41,690 nt of DNA from Acidobacteriota bacterium (GCA_018897435.1 JAHIKI010000085.1:1-41690); one strand, 5' to 3'; shown: positions 9,780 through 18,235, numbered from the stretch's first letter. Notes: generated by a model not told the origin, from the letters alone. Numbers and translations: made by a program.

Positions 9780-9926
9780 ATGCTTGCGGCGGCGCTGTTC
9801 CTGCCGGCTGAAAGCGATCAAAAAAAAATCATGCAGGACGTGGCCATTGTTTCAGCTGTAATTTGCGCCTATGTCCTTGTCTTGTCTCTTTATTATTTGA
9901 ATCCCTTTAAAAAATCAACCGTCTGA
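9780..9926 (+). CDS. Possible 48-residue single-span membrane protein
   Basis: The ATG at 9780 opens 48 codons. The predicted peptide has a short N-terminal hydrophobic stretch (MLAAALFLPAESDQKK), a probable membrane helix (VAIVSAVICAYVLVLSLYYL) and a basic end (NPFKKSTV). The frame extends eight in-frame codons upstream to a stop, giving 'KIRAIAG' before the Met, so a non-ATG start is possible. The 12-bp tandem repeat with a -10-like sequence lies upstream. It sits alone between two minus-strand genes. From 9927 to 10027 only an imperfect CCCCGGC/GCCGGGG hairpin is visible. No family is recognised. Confidence 0.4.
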   Translation: MLAAALFLPAESDQKKIMQDVAIVSAVICAYVLVLSLYYLNPFKKSTV

Positions 9927-10027
9927 TTTTTGGGTCGCGGAAAAATTCCCCGGCATGGCATTTTTCCCCCAGCCGGGGTGGCGTGATTATCGGCATGAGT
10001 TGGATGAAATAACCGCCGATCTGGATA

Positions 10028-10444
10028 CTATTTGTTTCCTGATTGCAAATCTTTTCTCTTTTCAATAAAATAGGCGGGAGCAATGGGATTGCCTTTTTTG
10101 CTTTTCACTTCCCCGTCTAAAAAAGCGCCTTCGGCAATGGCGATCTGCTGGCAGACGATTTTTCCCTGCACATGGCCGCCGGCCCTGATCTCGATCTTGT
10201 CCAACGCCTTGATCCGCCCTTCCACCCGGCCTTCGACGATGATGTGATCGGCTTCGGCCCGGCCTAAAAAGAAGCAATCCTTGCCGATGAACAACAATCC
10301 CTTCAGCGTGATTACGCCGCTCATCTGGTTATCCAGGCGCAAGTCCCCCTTGCCGCTGATTTCGCCGGTGATGGAAGTGGTCTTGGTAATGGATGATTTC
10401 TGTTCGCTAGCGACAGCGTTGTCAACGATTCTCTGGTTTTGCAT
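10028..10444 (-). CDS. Bactofilin-family cytoskeletal protein
   Basis: The 138-residue protein has a bactofilin (DUF583) right-handed beta-helix core at about residues 22-115. Regular short strands with glycine turns are visible in 'SITGEISGKGDLRLDNQMSG' and 'ADHIIVEGRVEGRI'. Bactofilins polymerise without nucleotides and organise cell shape, polar or wall-modifying machinery at the membrane. I chose the ATG at 10442-10444 because AGGAG lies five bases upstream. An earlier ATG at 10483 has no such site. The gene follows the B3/4-domain gene with a 40-base gap. Confidence 0.88.
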   Translation of the reverse strand: MQNQRIVDNAVASEQKSSITKTTSITGEISGKGDLRLDNQMSGVITLKGLLFIGKDCFFLGRAEADHIIVEGRVEGRIKALDKIEIRAGGHVQGKIVCQQIAIAEGAFLDGEVKSKKGNPIAPAYFIEKRKDLQSGNK

Positions 10445-10484
10445 GATCGCTCCTGTTGGTTTGATTTCTTTGTTCATGGGCATT

Positions 10485-11129
10485 TCAGATGAAAAATGAC
10501 CGGCTCTCGGTCATGGTAAAAAATTGCCGAAAAACAGCAAAGGTTTCAGCCAATATGGCTTTTTGCAAAGAATCGTCAGGGTGAAAAAAAAGTACTTGCA
10601 TGACCTCCCGGCTGCTTTTGTTCACACTGGCCCGCAGCGAGTCTGCTGAGGGGTTGCCGAAGGCGCCCTGTTCATCGCGCAGTACGATCTTGCCGTTGAA
10701 ATTCAGGGATTCCTTGCGGATGCCCTGGTACTGATCGTTTTCATTGCCTAGGGTGATGACTGCCGGGCCGTGTACGCGTTCCAGATCGTAGAGCCCGAAG
10801 CAGATCTGGAATTTGAGCGAAAGAAAATTGGTCAGGTCCACTAGAGGATTTACGGCAGGAAAGTCATTCTTGTCGCGGAGCCGGCGCCAGAGGGCTTCAG
10901 AAGAGGGGCGGTGTTTGGTCGGGTCGATGCGGAAGGATTTATACAATTGGCGGGAAAGGGCGAAGCCTGGAGGTAGGGCCGCGGCATGGGCCAGGCGTAT
11001 TCCGGTCGTTTCCCGGCCGATGCATTCGTTTAAAAGTTCTCCGGATTGGAGTGTTAGTTGGCTGTAGACATTGACCCCAGCACACAGTTTACCGGCCAGA
11101 AAATTTTTTATTACAAATGGTTCTTCCAT
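10485..11129 (-). CDS. Stand-alone B3/B4 tRNA-binding domain protein (PheT-like, COG3382)
   Basis: The 214-residue protein resembles the B3/B4 domain that in phenylalanyl-tRNA synthetase beta removes tyrosine from mischarged tRNA-Phe. Visible matches are 'HRPSSEALWRRL', 'PAVNPLVDLTNFLSLKF' and the later 'GNPSADSLRASVN' with 'VMQVLFFHPD'. Free-standing versions are often annotated as B3/4-domain proteins, possibly with trans-editing activity, though this is not shown for most. The ATG at 11127-11129 follows an extended -10 (11143-11151). In-frame codons further upstream cross the promoter and the divergent small gene and are not used. Confidence 0.8.
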   Translation of the reverse strand: MEEPFVIKNFLAGKLCAGVNVYSQLTLQSGELLNECIGRETTGIRLAHAAALPPGFALSRQLYKSFRIDPTKHRPSSEALWRRLRDKNDFPAVNPLVDLTNFLSLKFQICFGLYDLERVHGPAVITLGNENDQYQGIRKESLNFNGKIVLRDEQGAFGNPSADSLRASVNKSSREVMQVLFFHPDDSLQKAILAETFAVFRQFFTMTESRSFFI

Positions 11130-11142
11130 TTCGTGTTTGTAA

Positions 11143-11151
11143 ATTCTAACA
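11143..11151 (-). promoter_or_regulatory. Extended -10 promoter of the B3/4-domain gene
   Basis: The minus strand reads TGTTAGAAT, with the -10 hexamer TAGAAT at 11143-11148. It is preceded by TG, giving the same TGTGTTAGAAT string found at 9738-9747 on the plus strand. Thirteen bases separate it from the ATG, so the leader would be only about six bases. No convincing -35. Confidence 0.45.
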
Positions 11152-11217
11152 CAGTATGGTAAAAAAATCTTGGGAATTTTTTTTGACCGTGAACCATGCC
11201 GCGCCAAGGAGAAGCAG

Positions 11218-11415
11218 ATGACGAAATTTTTATTATGGCTGATCTTGCTGGTCATAAGCTGGCCACTTGCCCTGTTGGCCCTTGTGTTGTATCCCATCGT
11301 CTGGCTATTTCTACTGCCGTTTCGCCTCCTGGGCATTACCGTCAACGCGGTTTTTGAACTGCTGAAGGCTTTGATCACCCTGCCGGCCAGGATACTGCGC
11401 GGGCCCCGGCCCTGA
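11218..11415 (+). CDS. Small two-helix membrane protein
   Basis: The 65-residue protein is almost entirely hydrophobic. It has one long membrane helix at about residues 4-38, probably a hairpin (LLWLILLVISWPLALLALVL and IVWLFLLPFRLLG), followed by an amphipathic segment and a basic PARILRGPRP tail. The ATG at 11218 is set by AAGGAG six bases upstream, so the longer frame from 11170 is not used. It precedes the EamA transporter by 17 bases and may be in its operon. No family is recognised and no function is proposed. Confidence 0.65.
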   Translation: MTKFLLWLILLVISWPLALLALVLYPIVWLFLLPFRLLGITVNAVFELLKALITLPARILRGPRP

Positions 11416-11432
11416 TCAACCTGTAGTCTTGC

Positions 11433-12389
11433 GTGGCCGTGAAAAATAGGCAAGGCCGGAGCTGGCTGCTTTTCGCAGTGGCGGCCTTGCTGTTTTTTGG
11501 CTTGACCAATTTTTTCCTTGGTTTGATATCTGAAAAAAGCGGGGGAGACCTCGCCGCGAGTGGCAAGGCCGCAATGATCCTCTGGCTGGGAACGGGATGC
11601 CTCGGTCTTGGGGGTGCAGTTTATTTCATGGCGTCCGGGCGTGGCTTTTCGGGCCTGCCCAGAAAAAGTTCCCTTGCCTTGCCGCTGGCCGCCGGTGTCA
11701 CCCTGGCTTTGGGAATGTTTGTGCTGAAGATCAGCCTGGCCGTCAACCCGCTGGCCAAAGGTCCGATGGTAGCCATTGCCTCGAGCAATTCTTTGATCGT
11801 CGCCCTCCTGGCCTGGGTGTTTTTAAAAGAAAAACTTTCCCTGGGGCAATGGGCCAGTTTTCTGGTCATCATAGCCGGCATTACCCTCGTGAGTTTGGGG
11901 GGCATGGACAGCGGCCATTTTGGTGCCGTCGCTTACGCGGCTGCAACCATGGTTCTTTTCGGACTCACCAATTTTTTGTTGAAAATTGCCGGAGAACAGG
12001 GCTGTGATTCAATCACTGTAGCTGTCATTCTGTGGCTGACCATGGGCGGGTGCGGTGTACTGGCTTTTGCTTGGCACGGGCTGGTGATGGCGCGCTTGCC
12101 GTGGCTGCAGCCGTCCGGATTTGGTTGGCTGGCACTGCTGGCCGGGGTTTTCTTGGGCCTGGGCATGCTCTGTGTCAAGAAAGCCGTCACTGCAGGACCA
12201 GCCGGTCCGGCCACGGCGGTTTCCGGGTCGAACGCCATTCTGGTCAGCCTTCTCGATTTTGGAATTCTGGGGCATTGGCTGCCCGGCTTGAAGTTGGCAG
12301 GCATGCTGCTGGCAATTTCCGGCATCGTGGCGCTTGCCCTGGCCCGGCCGCTTCGCATCAATCATGGGCAACGGAGGATCGTGACATGA
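11433..12389 (+). CDS. EamA/DMT-superfamily transporter
   Basis: The roughly 318-residue inner-membrane protein has ten predicted helices as two five-helix EamA repeats (about residues 10-135 and 163-305). Repeat hallmarks at the ends are 'VAIASSNSLIVALLAWVFLKEKLS' shortened as SNSLIVALLAWVFLKEKL, and 'VSGSNAILVSLLDFGILG'. DMT exporters move metabolites, amino acids or drugs; the substrate cannot be read from sequence. The start is uncertain: GTG at 11433 or GTG at 11439, neither with a Shine-Dalgarno. It overlaps the cupin gene by ATGA, so the two are translationally linked. Confidence 0.85.
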   Translation: MAVKNRQGRSWLLFAVAALLFFGLTNFFLGLISEKSGGDLAASGKAAMILWLGTGCLGLGGAVYFMASGRGFSGLPRKSSLALPLAAGVTLALGMFVLKISLAVNPLAKGPMVAIASSNSLIVALLAWVFLKEKLSLGQWASFLVIIAGITLVSLGGMDSGHFGAVAYAAATMVLFGLTNFLLKIAGEQGCDSITVAVILWLTMGGCGVLAFAWHGLVMARLPWLQPSGFGWLALLAGVFLGLGMLCVKKAVTAGPAGPATAVSGSNAILVSLLDFGILGHWLPGLKLAGMLLAISGIVALALARPLRINHGQRRIVT

Positions 12390-12700
12390 GAATTCTGCGT
12401 CAACTGCTGCAAAAAGAGGGCTGGCACTTTGCCGAAACCGATCTGCCGGTCCAGATTGGGGTGAAGTCGGCGGAAACACCGTTCGGCGGCAAACATCTGC
12501 ATAAAACCATGGTCGAGTATTTCCTTCTGTTGGAAGGCAACCTGCGGCTCCAGGTGAACGATGAGATCCTGGAAATGGAACAAGGGGACTTGATCTTGGT
12601 CGAGCCGGGCGAGGCGCACCAGGTGCTCCATGGTTCCCCCGATGCCCGCCTCCTCCTTTTAATGCCTACGGTGGTCGCGAATGACAAAGTGAAATTATAA
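12386..12700 (+). CDS. Small cupin-domain protein
   Basis: The 104-residue protein is a single cupin_2 barrel. Motif 1 is visible as 'HLHKTMVEYFLLLEGNLRL' with metal-ligand-like His and Glu residues. Motif 2 is 'GDLILVEPGEAHQVLH' with its His. Such proteins bind a metal and act as small isomerases, dioxygenases or sensors; none can be chosen here. The ATG overlaps the upstream EamA stop (ATGA) and a GGAGG lies inside the end of that gene, so it is the last gene of a short operon. It converges on psd. Confidence 0.85.
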   Translation: MRILRQLLQKEGWHFAETDLPVQIGVKSAETPFGGKHLHKTMVEYFLLLEGNLRLQVNDEILEMEQGDLILVEPGEAHQVLHGSPDARLLLLMPTVVANDKVKL

Positions 12701-12735
12701 GCCGAATTGGTTGCGGAACCTTTAAAAGAATTTGT

Positions 12736-13569
12736 TCAATTTTTAATATGGAACAGGGGCTGTCCGACTCTGACCGGATCTCCTTTTTTGGTCAGCACGG
12801 ATTCTACTCGGTCAGCGGGCACCATCAGGATGATGGTCGAGCCCATGGCGAAATATCCCATCTCGTCCATCTGGGCGACCTCGATATCGAGATTCTGCCA
12901 GCTGTTCAGCATCGGCAAACCGGCGGGCAGGTAGGTCATGCCTATGTTGCCAACGAAAGTGGCGCCGATCGCGGCCAGGTAGAAAAGGCTGCCTTTAAAA
13001 ATGAAGCGGGTCACGACCCTCTCGTTGCGGATGTAGAGGCGTTTGACCCGGTTCACCGAAAAATCGTTGACAGGGAATAGGCGCGTGCCGCCGTGAAAGC
13101 AGCCGTTGATGCGGGCCGAAAGAGGGTAGTGGAAGCGATGGTAGTCGCTGGGCGACAGGTAGATCGTCGCCACATACCATTTTCGTGAGAAATCGAGGCT
13201 TTCGGCCAACAGCTGGCCGAGCGGGTAGTCCCAGCCCTTAACCTGGGTGGCGTGGTCGGTGGAGAGGAGTTCCAATTCGCTCAACCTGCCGTCGGCTGGC
13301 GCCAGCAGGCATTCGTTGTCCATGGGCAGCGGCCTTTTATTTGGATCAAGGGGGCGCAGAAAAAATTCGCAGAGCGATCGGTAATCTTCCGTCCCGCCTC
13401 TGAATTCGTCCATGATGATCCGGTAATGCTTCTGGAAGCGTCGGATCATTGACCGGGCCAAAAAGCGCGGCCGGCGCAGGCGCATGACTTTGCCCCAGAG
13501 ACGGCTCAACGCCGGCAGGGAGATGCAGGCCAACAAAACGCGTCCGACCACAAGTGGAATTTTTTTCAT
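12736..13569 (-). CDS. psd: Phosphatidylserine decarboxylase (pyruvoyl enzyme)
   Basis: Psd makes phosphatidylethanolamine from phosphatidylserine at the inner membrane. The 277-residue proenzyme has an N-terminal membrane-associated stretch, the 'LLAPADGRLSE' segment with the catalytic Asp, 'YLSPSDYHRFHYP' with the catalytic His, and the self-cleavage motif 'AMGSTIIL'. Gly243-Ser244 would be the cleavage site that makes the pyruvoyl group on the alpha chain. The length and the GST motif fit the type I (E. coli Psd) group. It has a good promoter (13596-13624) and a leader of about 20 bases with only a weak GGAA. No pssA neighbour is in the window. Confidence 0.93.
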   Translation of the reverse strand: MKKIPLVVGRVLLACISLPALSRLWGKVMRLRRPRFLARSMIRRFQKHYRIIMDEFRGGTEDYRSLCEFFLRPLDPNKRPLPMDNECLLAPADGRLSELELLSTDHATQVKGWDYPLGQLLAESLDFSRKWYVATIYLSPSDYHRFHYPLSARINGCFHGGTRLFPVNDFSVNRVKRLYIRNERVVTRFIFKGSLFYLAAIGATFVGNIGMTYLPAGLPMLNSWQNLDIEVAQMDEMGYFAMGSTIILMVPADRVESVLTKKGDPVRVGQPLFHIKN

Positions 13570-13595
13570 GAATTTCCAGCGATTTGAACGAAAAA

Positions 13596-13624
13596 ATTAT
13601 AAATCATTCGCTTCGTGAAGTCAA
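13596..13624 (-). promoter_or_regulatory. psd promoter
   Basis: On the minus strand TTGACT (13619-13624), exactly 17 bases, then TATAAT (13596-13601). It is 26 bases before the psd ATG, so the leader is about 20 bases. Near-consensus sigma-70 type. Confidence 0.75.
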
Positions 13625-13646
13625 AAAATCATGATACCCGGGCGGC

Positions 13647-13675
13647 TTGTCAGGTTGGAAAAGTCGTGTTAACCT
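13647..13675 (+). promoter_or_regulatory. Promoter of the ANKH/MATE-like gene, predicted leaderless
   Basis: TTGTCA (13647-13652), 17 bases, then TAACCT (13670-13675) preceded by TGT. The hexamer ends six bases before the ATG at 13682, placing the predicted transcription start on the start codon. It is divergent from the psd promoter. Confidence 0.45.
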
Positions 13676-13681
13676 TGGCGG

Positions 13682-14998
13682 ATGACAATTGAAAAGTCCT
13701 TATTGACCCGCAGAAAGATCGCCGCTTTTTGGCTGCCCCTGTTTTCCACTTGGCTGATGATGGGCATGGAAGGGCCCTTTATTGCGGCCGTCATCGCCCG
13801 CCTGACCGACGCCAAGTTCAATCTGGCCGCATATGGTGTGGCCTTTTCGCTGGGCATGCTTTTCGAGTCTCCGATCATCATGATGCTCAGTGCGGCCAAC
13901 ACCCTGGTAAAAGACCGCCAGACCTATCTTAAATTGAGACGTTTCACCAATACCCTGAACCTATTCATCACCCTGGCCATGTTGCTTGTCCTGATCCCGC
14001 CGGTTTTTTTCTGGCTGACACGCGGCCTGATCAACCTGCCTCTGGAAGTAGCCCAATTAACTCGTCAAGCCACGGTCATACTTCTTCCCTGGCCGGCAGC
14101 CATTGGCTACCGGCGGTTTTACCAGGGCATCCTCATCGGCAACAAAATGCCGCGACGGGTAGCCTACGGCACGGTTGTGCGTTTGGGGTCAATGGCGGCA
14201 ACGGCTCTGCTGCTCTATCTTTTTTCTTCCCTGCCCGGCGCCTGCGTGGGAGCGGCGGCGTTGTCGGCGGGAGTGGTCATGGAAGCATTGGCCAGCCGTT
14301 TTATGGTCAGCCCTGTGTTGCGGCGCTTGCTGTCCGGTCCGGACGCTATGCACGGGAACGGGCAGAAACTGGACACCAGGACCCTGATCTCATTCTATTT
14401 CCCCCTGGCCCTGACGTCGGTCCTGGCTTTGGCCGTGCACCCCCTGATGTCTTTTTTCCTGGGTAAAAGCCGTTTGCCTATTGAATCCCTGGCCGTATTG
14501 CCGGTTGTCAGCGCCCTGGTACTGATATTCCGCAGCGCCGGCCTCTCCTTTCAGGAAGTGGCTATCGCCCTGCTGGGAAAAGACGGAAACAGCTACCGGC
14601 AATTGCGTTCGTTTGCCTGGTTGCTGGGCGGAGCGGCCTCAGGGATCTTGGCCCTACTCACCTTTTCACCTGCTGTGATCTGGTGGTTTCGCAGCATCTC
14701 CGGTTTGTCGGAAGAACTGACCCGCCTGGCGATTTTGCCCATGCGCATCCTCACCGTCATTCCGGCCTTGGAAGTTTACCTGGCATTTCAGCGTGCCCGC
14801 TTCGTCACAGATAAAAAAACCCGATTTATCACCAAGGCCACGGCCCTGGAAGTGGCAATCGTTGCCGGTATCATGCTGCTGGCTGTATCGCGGACCAACC
14901 TTGTCGGTGTCGTAGCCGCAGCCCTGGCGGTTGTCAGCGCCCGTATCAGTGCCGGTGTCTATCTGCTGCTTGCCTACCGGAAAATAAGAAAAATGTAG
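13682..14998 (+). CDS. MOP-superfamily membrane protein, ANKH/MATE-like
   Basis: The 438-residue protein has about 12 membrane helices in two halves, as in MATE and related flippases. The N-terminal part reads 'WLPLFSTWLMMGMEGPFIAA', then 'AYGVAFSLGMLFESPIIMML' and 'LVKDRQTYLKLRRF'. I recall similar 'ESP' and 'KDRQ.YL' patterns in vertebrate ANKH (progressive ankylosis) and its bacterial relatives, which is why I favour that branch over drug-exporting MATE. The substrate is unknown; ANKH handles ATP, pyrophosphate or citrate, but nothing here shows this for a bacterial relative. The gene is monocistronic and converges on the TSUP gene. Confidence 0.75.
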   Translation: MTIEKSLLTRRKIAAFWLPLFSTWLMMGMEGPFIAAVIARLTDAKFNLAAYGVAFSLGMLFESPIIMMLSAANTLVKDRQTYLKLRRFTNTLNLFITLAMLLVLIPPVFFWLTRGLINLPLEVAQLTRQATVILLPWPAAIGYRRFYQGILIGNKMPRRVAYGTVVRLGSMAATALLLYLFSSLPGACVGAAALSAGVVMEALASRFMVSPVLRRLLSGPDAMHGNGQKLDTRTLISFYFPLALTSVLALAVHPLMSFFLGKSRLPIESLAVLPVVSALVLIFRSAGLSFQEVAIALLGKDGNSYRQLRSFAWLLGGAASGILALLTFSPAVIWWFRSISGLSEELTRLAILPMRILTVIPALEVYLAFQRARFVTDKKTRFITKATALEVAIVAGIMLLAVSRTNLVGVVAAALAVVSARISAGVYLLLAYRKIRKM

Positions 14999-15049
14999 CC
15001 GTTCCGCGGGCAGGACTGAAAGGGAACCAGGCAGGTTTTTCTCAGATTC

Positions 15050-15814
15050 TCAGCCGCCAGCCAGAAGATCAAACAGGATCTTTCCGAAGAGCAGAACCAG
15101 GGTAAAAACGAAAATGGGGCGGATGATGGCGCTTCCCTTTTTTATGACCAGTTTGGCTCCGAGCAGGTTACCGGCCACGCCGGCGCAGGCAGCCGGAATG
15201 CCAATAGCATAGATGATCTTACCGTTGATGATGAAGGTGATCACGGCCGCGACATTTGACGCCAGGTTCACCACCTTGGTGTTGGCATTAGCCGTAACAA
15301 AATCGTATTTCAGCACCAGGGTGTAAAAAAAGATCAGGAACATTCCGGTGCCGGGCCCGAAAAAACCGTCGTAAAAACCGATCAGCAATGCCGCTAGAGC
15401 GGCCAGAGAATATTTCCGTTGCCGGGATTGATGTTGCGAGCGGTTTTCCCGGCCCAAAGAACGATTGGCCAGAGTGAGAGTGGCTACCAGAGGGATAAGA
15501 ATGATCAGTAATATGCGCAGAAAATCCGGGCGCAGCAGCAGCACGGTGCTGGTTCCCAGAAAAGACCCGATCAAGGCGAAAAAAGCGCTGAGCAGAGCCA
15601 CGCGGACATCGATCAGCCCGTGCTGGTGATAGCGCAGGCAGGCGCAAAGGGTGCCGAAGCTGGAAGAGAACTTGTTGTTGCCCAGCACATAGTGCGGCGG
15701 CAACCCGGCAGCCATGTATGCGGGAACGGACAATAGGCCACCGCCTCCGGCAATGGAATCGACCAGGCCGGCCAAAAAGACCACCGGCAGTACAATCAGG
15801 TATGTATGCAGCAT
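15050..15814 (-). CDS. TSUP/TauE-SafE-family permease (YfcA-like)
   Basis: The 254-residue inner-membrane protein shows both TSUP repeats. The first holds 'GLVDSIAGGGGLLSVPAY' and 'VLGNNKFSSSFGT'. The second holds 'GFYDGFFGPGTGMFLIFFY' and 'ANANTKVVNLASNVAA'. About eight helices are predicted. The family moves sulfur-containing or organic anions such as sulfite, sulfoacetate or taurine derivatives; the specific substrate is not visible. It starts 38 bases after the asparagine synthetase stop on the same strand and may be cotranscribed. No good Shine-Dalgarno precedes the ATG. Confidence 0.88.
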   Translation of the reverse strand: MLHTYLIVLPVVFLAGLVDSIAGGGGLLSVPAYMAAGLPPHYVLGNNKFSSSFGTLCACLRYHQHGLIDVRVALLSAFFALIGSFLGTSTVLLLRPDFLRILLIILIPLVATLTLANRSLGRENRSQHQSRQRKYSLAALAALLIGFYDGFFGPGTGMFLIFFYTLVLKYDFVTANANTKVVNLASNVAAVITFIINGKIIYAIGIPAACAGVAGNLLGAKLVIKKGSAIIRPIFVFTLVLLFGKILFDLLAGG

Positions 15815-15852
15815 GGCTGGGTCACTGGGGCTGGGGCGCCTGCGGCCGGCGT

Positions 15853-17739
15853 TTATTTTTTTCCGAAATGATCATGCCAAAGATGAAACTGCATTAATGC
15901 CCATAACCGATGCGAATGGTTCTCGCGGTTTTGCAGGTGTTCGCGGATCATGGTCTGCACGTAGGCAGCGTTAAAAAAGCCCAAGGCGGAAATTTTCCTT
16001 TCTGAAAGTGTTTCCAACATCAATTCCTTGAGTTCATTTCTGAGCCAATTTTTAATGGGAATGGAAAAACCCTGTTTCTGGCGGTTGAGTATTTTTGGAT
16101 CCAGGATGCCGGTCATGGCTTTCTTGAAAAACCACTTGCCCGTATTTCCCCGGACCTTCCATTCCGGGGGCAGGGAAAAGGCGAATTCCACCAGTTTGAA
16201 ATCAAGCAGCGGGGCGCGGGTTTCCAGAGACGCGGCCATGCTCATGCGGTCGACTTTGACCATGATGTCGTCAGTCAGGTAGGTTTTCAGGTCCAGGTAT
16301 AGGTCCTGGTTGATTCCGGGAAACTGGCGGCTGCGCTTGAAAAACTCGCGGAATGGCTCCCTTTGGGGCAGATCTTGCAGGAAGCTCTCCTGTAGAAAGG
16401 CCGGGGAATAAAAGCGTGCTTTTTGCTGCCGGGTCAAAAAGAGCATCCAGCGGAAGTGGCGGTTGACCGCGGCATTGACAAATCCTTCGCCGAAACGCTT
16501 GCCGCGGTTGACCAGCCCTTTTTTCAGTTCCGAGGGAGGCAACAGGCGCATGGCCTGTCCGGCCAGGGTTCGCAGGGGGCGCAGGGGAGAAAAATCGACA
16601 AAGCGGGCGAGTTTTTGGGCCAGGTAATGCTCATAGCCGCCGAAGATTTCATCGCCGCCGTCTCCGGACAAAGCCACCGTCACTTTTTCCCTGGCGGTAC
16701 GCGAGACCAGATACGTGGGAAAATTGGAAAAATCGCCCAAGGGCTCGTCCAGGATCGCGGCCAGTTGCAGGACCAGGGCGTGAATGTCGGCGCTCAGCGT
16801 TTTTTCCTGGTGATCGGTTTTGAATTTTGCGGCCACCAGGCGCGAATAAGGCAGTTCGCTGTATGATTTTTCCTCAAAACCGATGGAAAATGTTTTGATG
16901 GGAATAGAGGAGATCCTGGCCATGGTGGCCACAATAGCGCTGGAATCGATGCCGCCGGAAAGAAACGCCCCCAGCGGCACATCGGAGATCATGCGCAAAC
17001 GCACCGATTCCTCGAGCAGGGCCAGGAATTCCTCACGGGCGGCGGGAAATCCGCTGGGGCTCACGCCCGGCCGGACATCCCAATATTCGCTGATGGCAGC
17101 TTTGCCGTTTTCATAAACCAGCATATGCCCGGCTGGAAGCTTTTTAACTGCTGCCAGGATGGAATACGGCGCCGGGATGTATTCCAGGGTCAGAAAAAAA
17201 TCCAGGGCCTCATGGTCCACATCGCGGCCGACTCCCGGATATTGCAGGATGGATTTGATCTCTGATGCGAAAACCAGGTTGCCATTTCTTTTCTGGCAGT
17301 AATAAAGCGGTTTTTTCCCGATATGGTCCCTGGCCAGGATCAGGCGACGGTTTTTTTGGTCGAAGATGGCGAAAGCGAACATGCCGCGCAGTTTTTTTAC
17401 GAATTCCAGTCCGAATTCCTCGTACAGGTTGACCACCACCTCGGTATCGCTCTGGCTGCGAAATGAATAGCCGCGCTGAATAAGTTCACTGCGCAATTCG
17501 CTGAAATTGTACACTTCGCCGTTGTAGGTGATCCAGGAGTTCCCTGACTGTGAACTGAGCGGTTGATGGCCGGTGGCCAGATCGATGATGCTCAGGCGCC
17601 TGGCCGCAAGACCTATGCTGTCTTTTTGAAAAAAACCTTCGTCGTCGGGACCGCGGTGAACGATCTGGTCGTTCATTTTTTTCAGGGTGCCGGCATCGGC
17701 TTCCTTTTCAAACTGGTAATAGCCGCAAATTCCGCACAT
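15853..17739 (-). CDS. asnB: Asparagine synthetase (glutamine-hydrolysing)
   Basis: The 628-residue enzyme makes asparagine from aspartate, glutamine and ATP. It starts MCGICGYYQF, so Cys2 is available as the glutaminase nucleophile after Met removal. The class II amidotransferase domain (about 1-210) has 'RGPDDEG', 'RRLSIIDL' and 'YNGEVYNFSELR'. The synthetase domain has the PP-loop 'SGGIDSSAI' and 'ALSGDGGDEIFGGY'. This length and style also occur in amidotransferases of polysaccharide or exosortase clusters, so the product might be a modified sugar or peptide instead. No Shine-Dalgarno is seen; a CGGTTAA/TTAACCG hairpin lies at 17805-17840. Confidence 0.9.
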   Translation of the reverse strand: MCGICGYYQFEKEADAGTLKKMNDQIVHRGPDDEGFFQKDSIGLAARRLSIIDLATGHQPLSSQSGNSWITYNGEVYNFSELRSELIQRGYSFRSQSDTEVVVNLYEEFGLEFVKKLRGMFAFAIFDQKNRRLILARDHIGKKPLYYCQKRNGNLVFASEIKSILQYPGVGRDVDHEALDFFLTLEYIPAPYSILAAVKKLPAGHMLVYENGKAAISEYWDVRPGVSPSGFPAAREEFLALLEESVRLRMISDVPLGAFLSGGIDSSAIVATMARISSIPIKTFSIGFEEKSYSELPYSRLVAAKFKTDHQEKTLSADIHALVLQLAAILDEPLGDFSNFPTYLVSRTAREKVTVALSGDGGDEIFGGYEHYLAQKLARFVDFSPLRPLRTLAGQAMRLLPPSELKKGLVNRGKRFGEGFVNAAVNRHFRWMLFLTRQQKARFYSPAFLQESFLQDLPQREPFREFFKRSRQFPGINQDLYLDLKTYLTDDIMVKVDRMSMAASLETRAPLLDFKLVEFAFSLPPEWKVRGNTGKWFFKKAMTGILDPKILNRQKQGFSIPIKNWLRNELKELMLETLSERKISALGFFNAAYVQTMIREHLQNRENHSHRLWALMQFHLWHDHFGKK

Positions 17740-17896
17740 GGTTTATTTCTTTTTCCCCGGGGCAAAAATCCTAGCTGCCGAACCTATACTGCAATCCGGA
17801 TAATCGGTTAAAAATTTCAGGAGAAAAAATTTCTTAACCGTATCGCTATACAAGCCTCGCGCCTTTGCTTTTGCAATCCGCTTACCGAGGCAAAAA

Positions 17897-18235
17897 TTAC
17901 TTAAAGCTCTTTACTGCCTCATTCTCGTCTTCGAAAGTTTCAAAAACCGTGATCAGCTTGGTGACCATCATCAGGTCTTTGACTTTGTTGGTCAGGTTGG
18001 TGATCTTGACCGTGCCGCCCTCTTTTTTCAGTGTGGTATAGGAGCGGACTACTTCACCGAGGCCGGTGGAATCGAGGTAAGGTACTTCGGCGAAATTCAA
18101 AATCAGCTGTTTTTCATTTTCCTTGATCGAGGCGTTGACCGATTGTCTGAGTTCATCAATGCCATCGCCGAAAAGTATTTTTCCTTTGAGGTCAAAGATG
18201 GTGACATCGCCATTTTTTCTTTTTTCTATCTTCAT
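17897..18235 (-). CDS. STAS-domain anti-sigma-factor antagonist
   Basis: The 112-residue protein is a single STAS domain like SpoIIAA and RsbV. It contains 'VTIFDLKGKILFGDGIDELR' and the phosphorylation loop 'YLDSTGLGEVV', where the Ser of DSTG is the likely kinase target. Such proteins bind an anti-sigma kinase when dephosphorylated and so free a sigma factor, or act in other partner-switching circuits. No kinase, phosphatase or sigma gene is adjacent. The ATG has a good AGGAG seven bases upstream. It lies 94 bases after the DUF362 gene. Confidence 0.9.
   Translation of the reverse strand: MKIEKRKNGDVTIFDLKGKILFGDGIDELRQSVNASIKENEKQLILNFAEVPYLDSTGLGEVVRSYTTLKKEGGTVKITNLTNKVKDLMMVTKLITVFETFEDENEAVKSFK

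Noticed and set aside
17805-17840. CGGTTAA/TTAACCG inverted repeat upstream of asnB
   Set aside because: The central pairing is interrupted and it does not line up with a convincing promoter; could be chance in an AT-rich gap.
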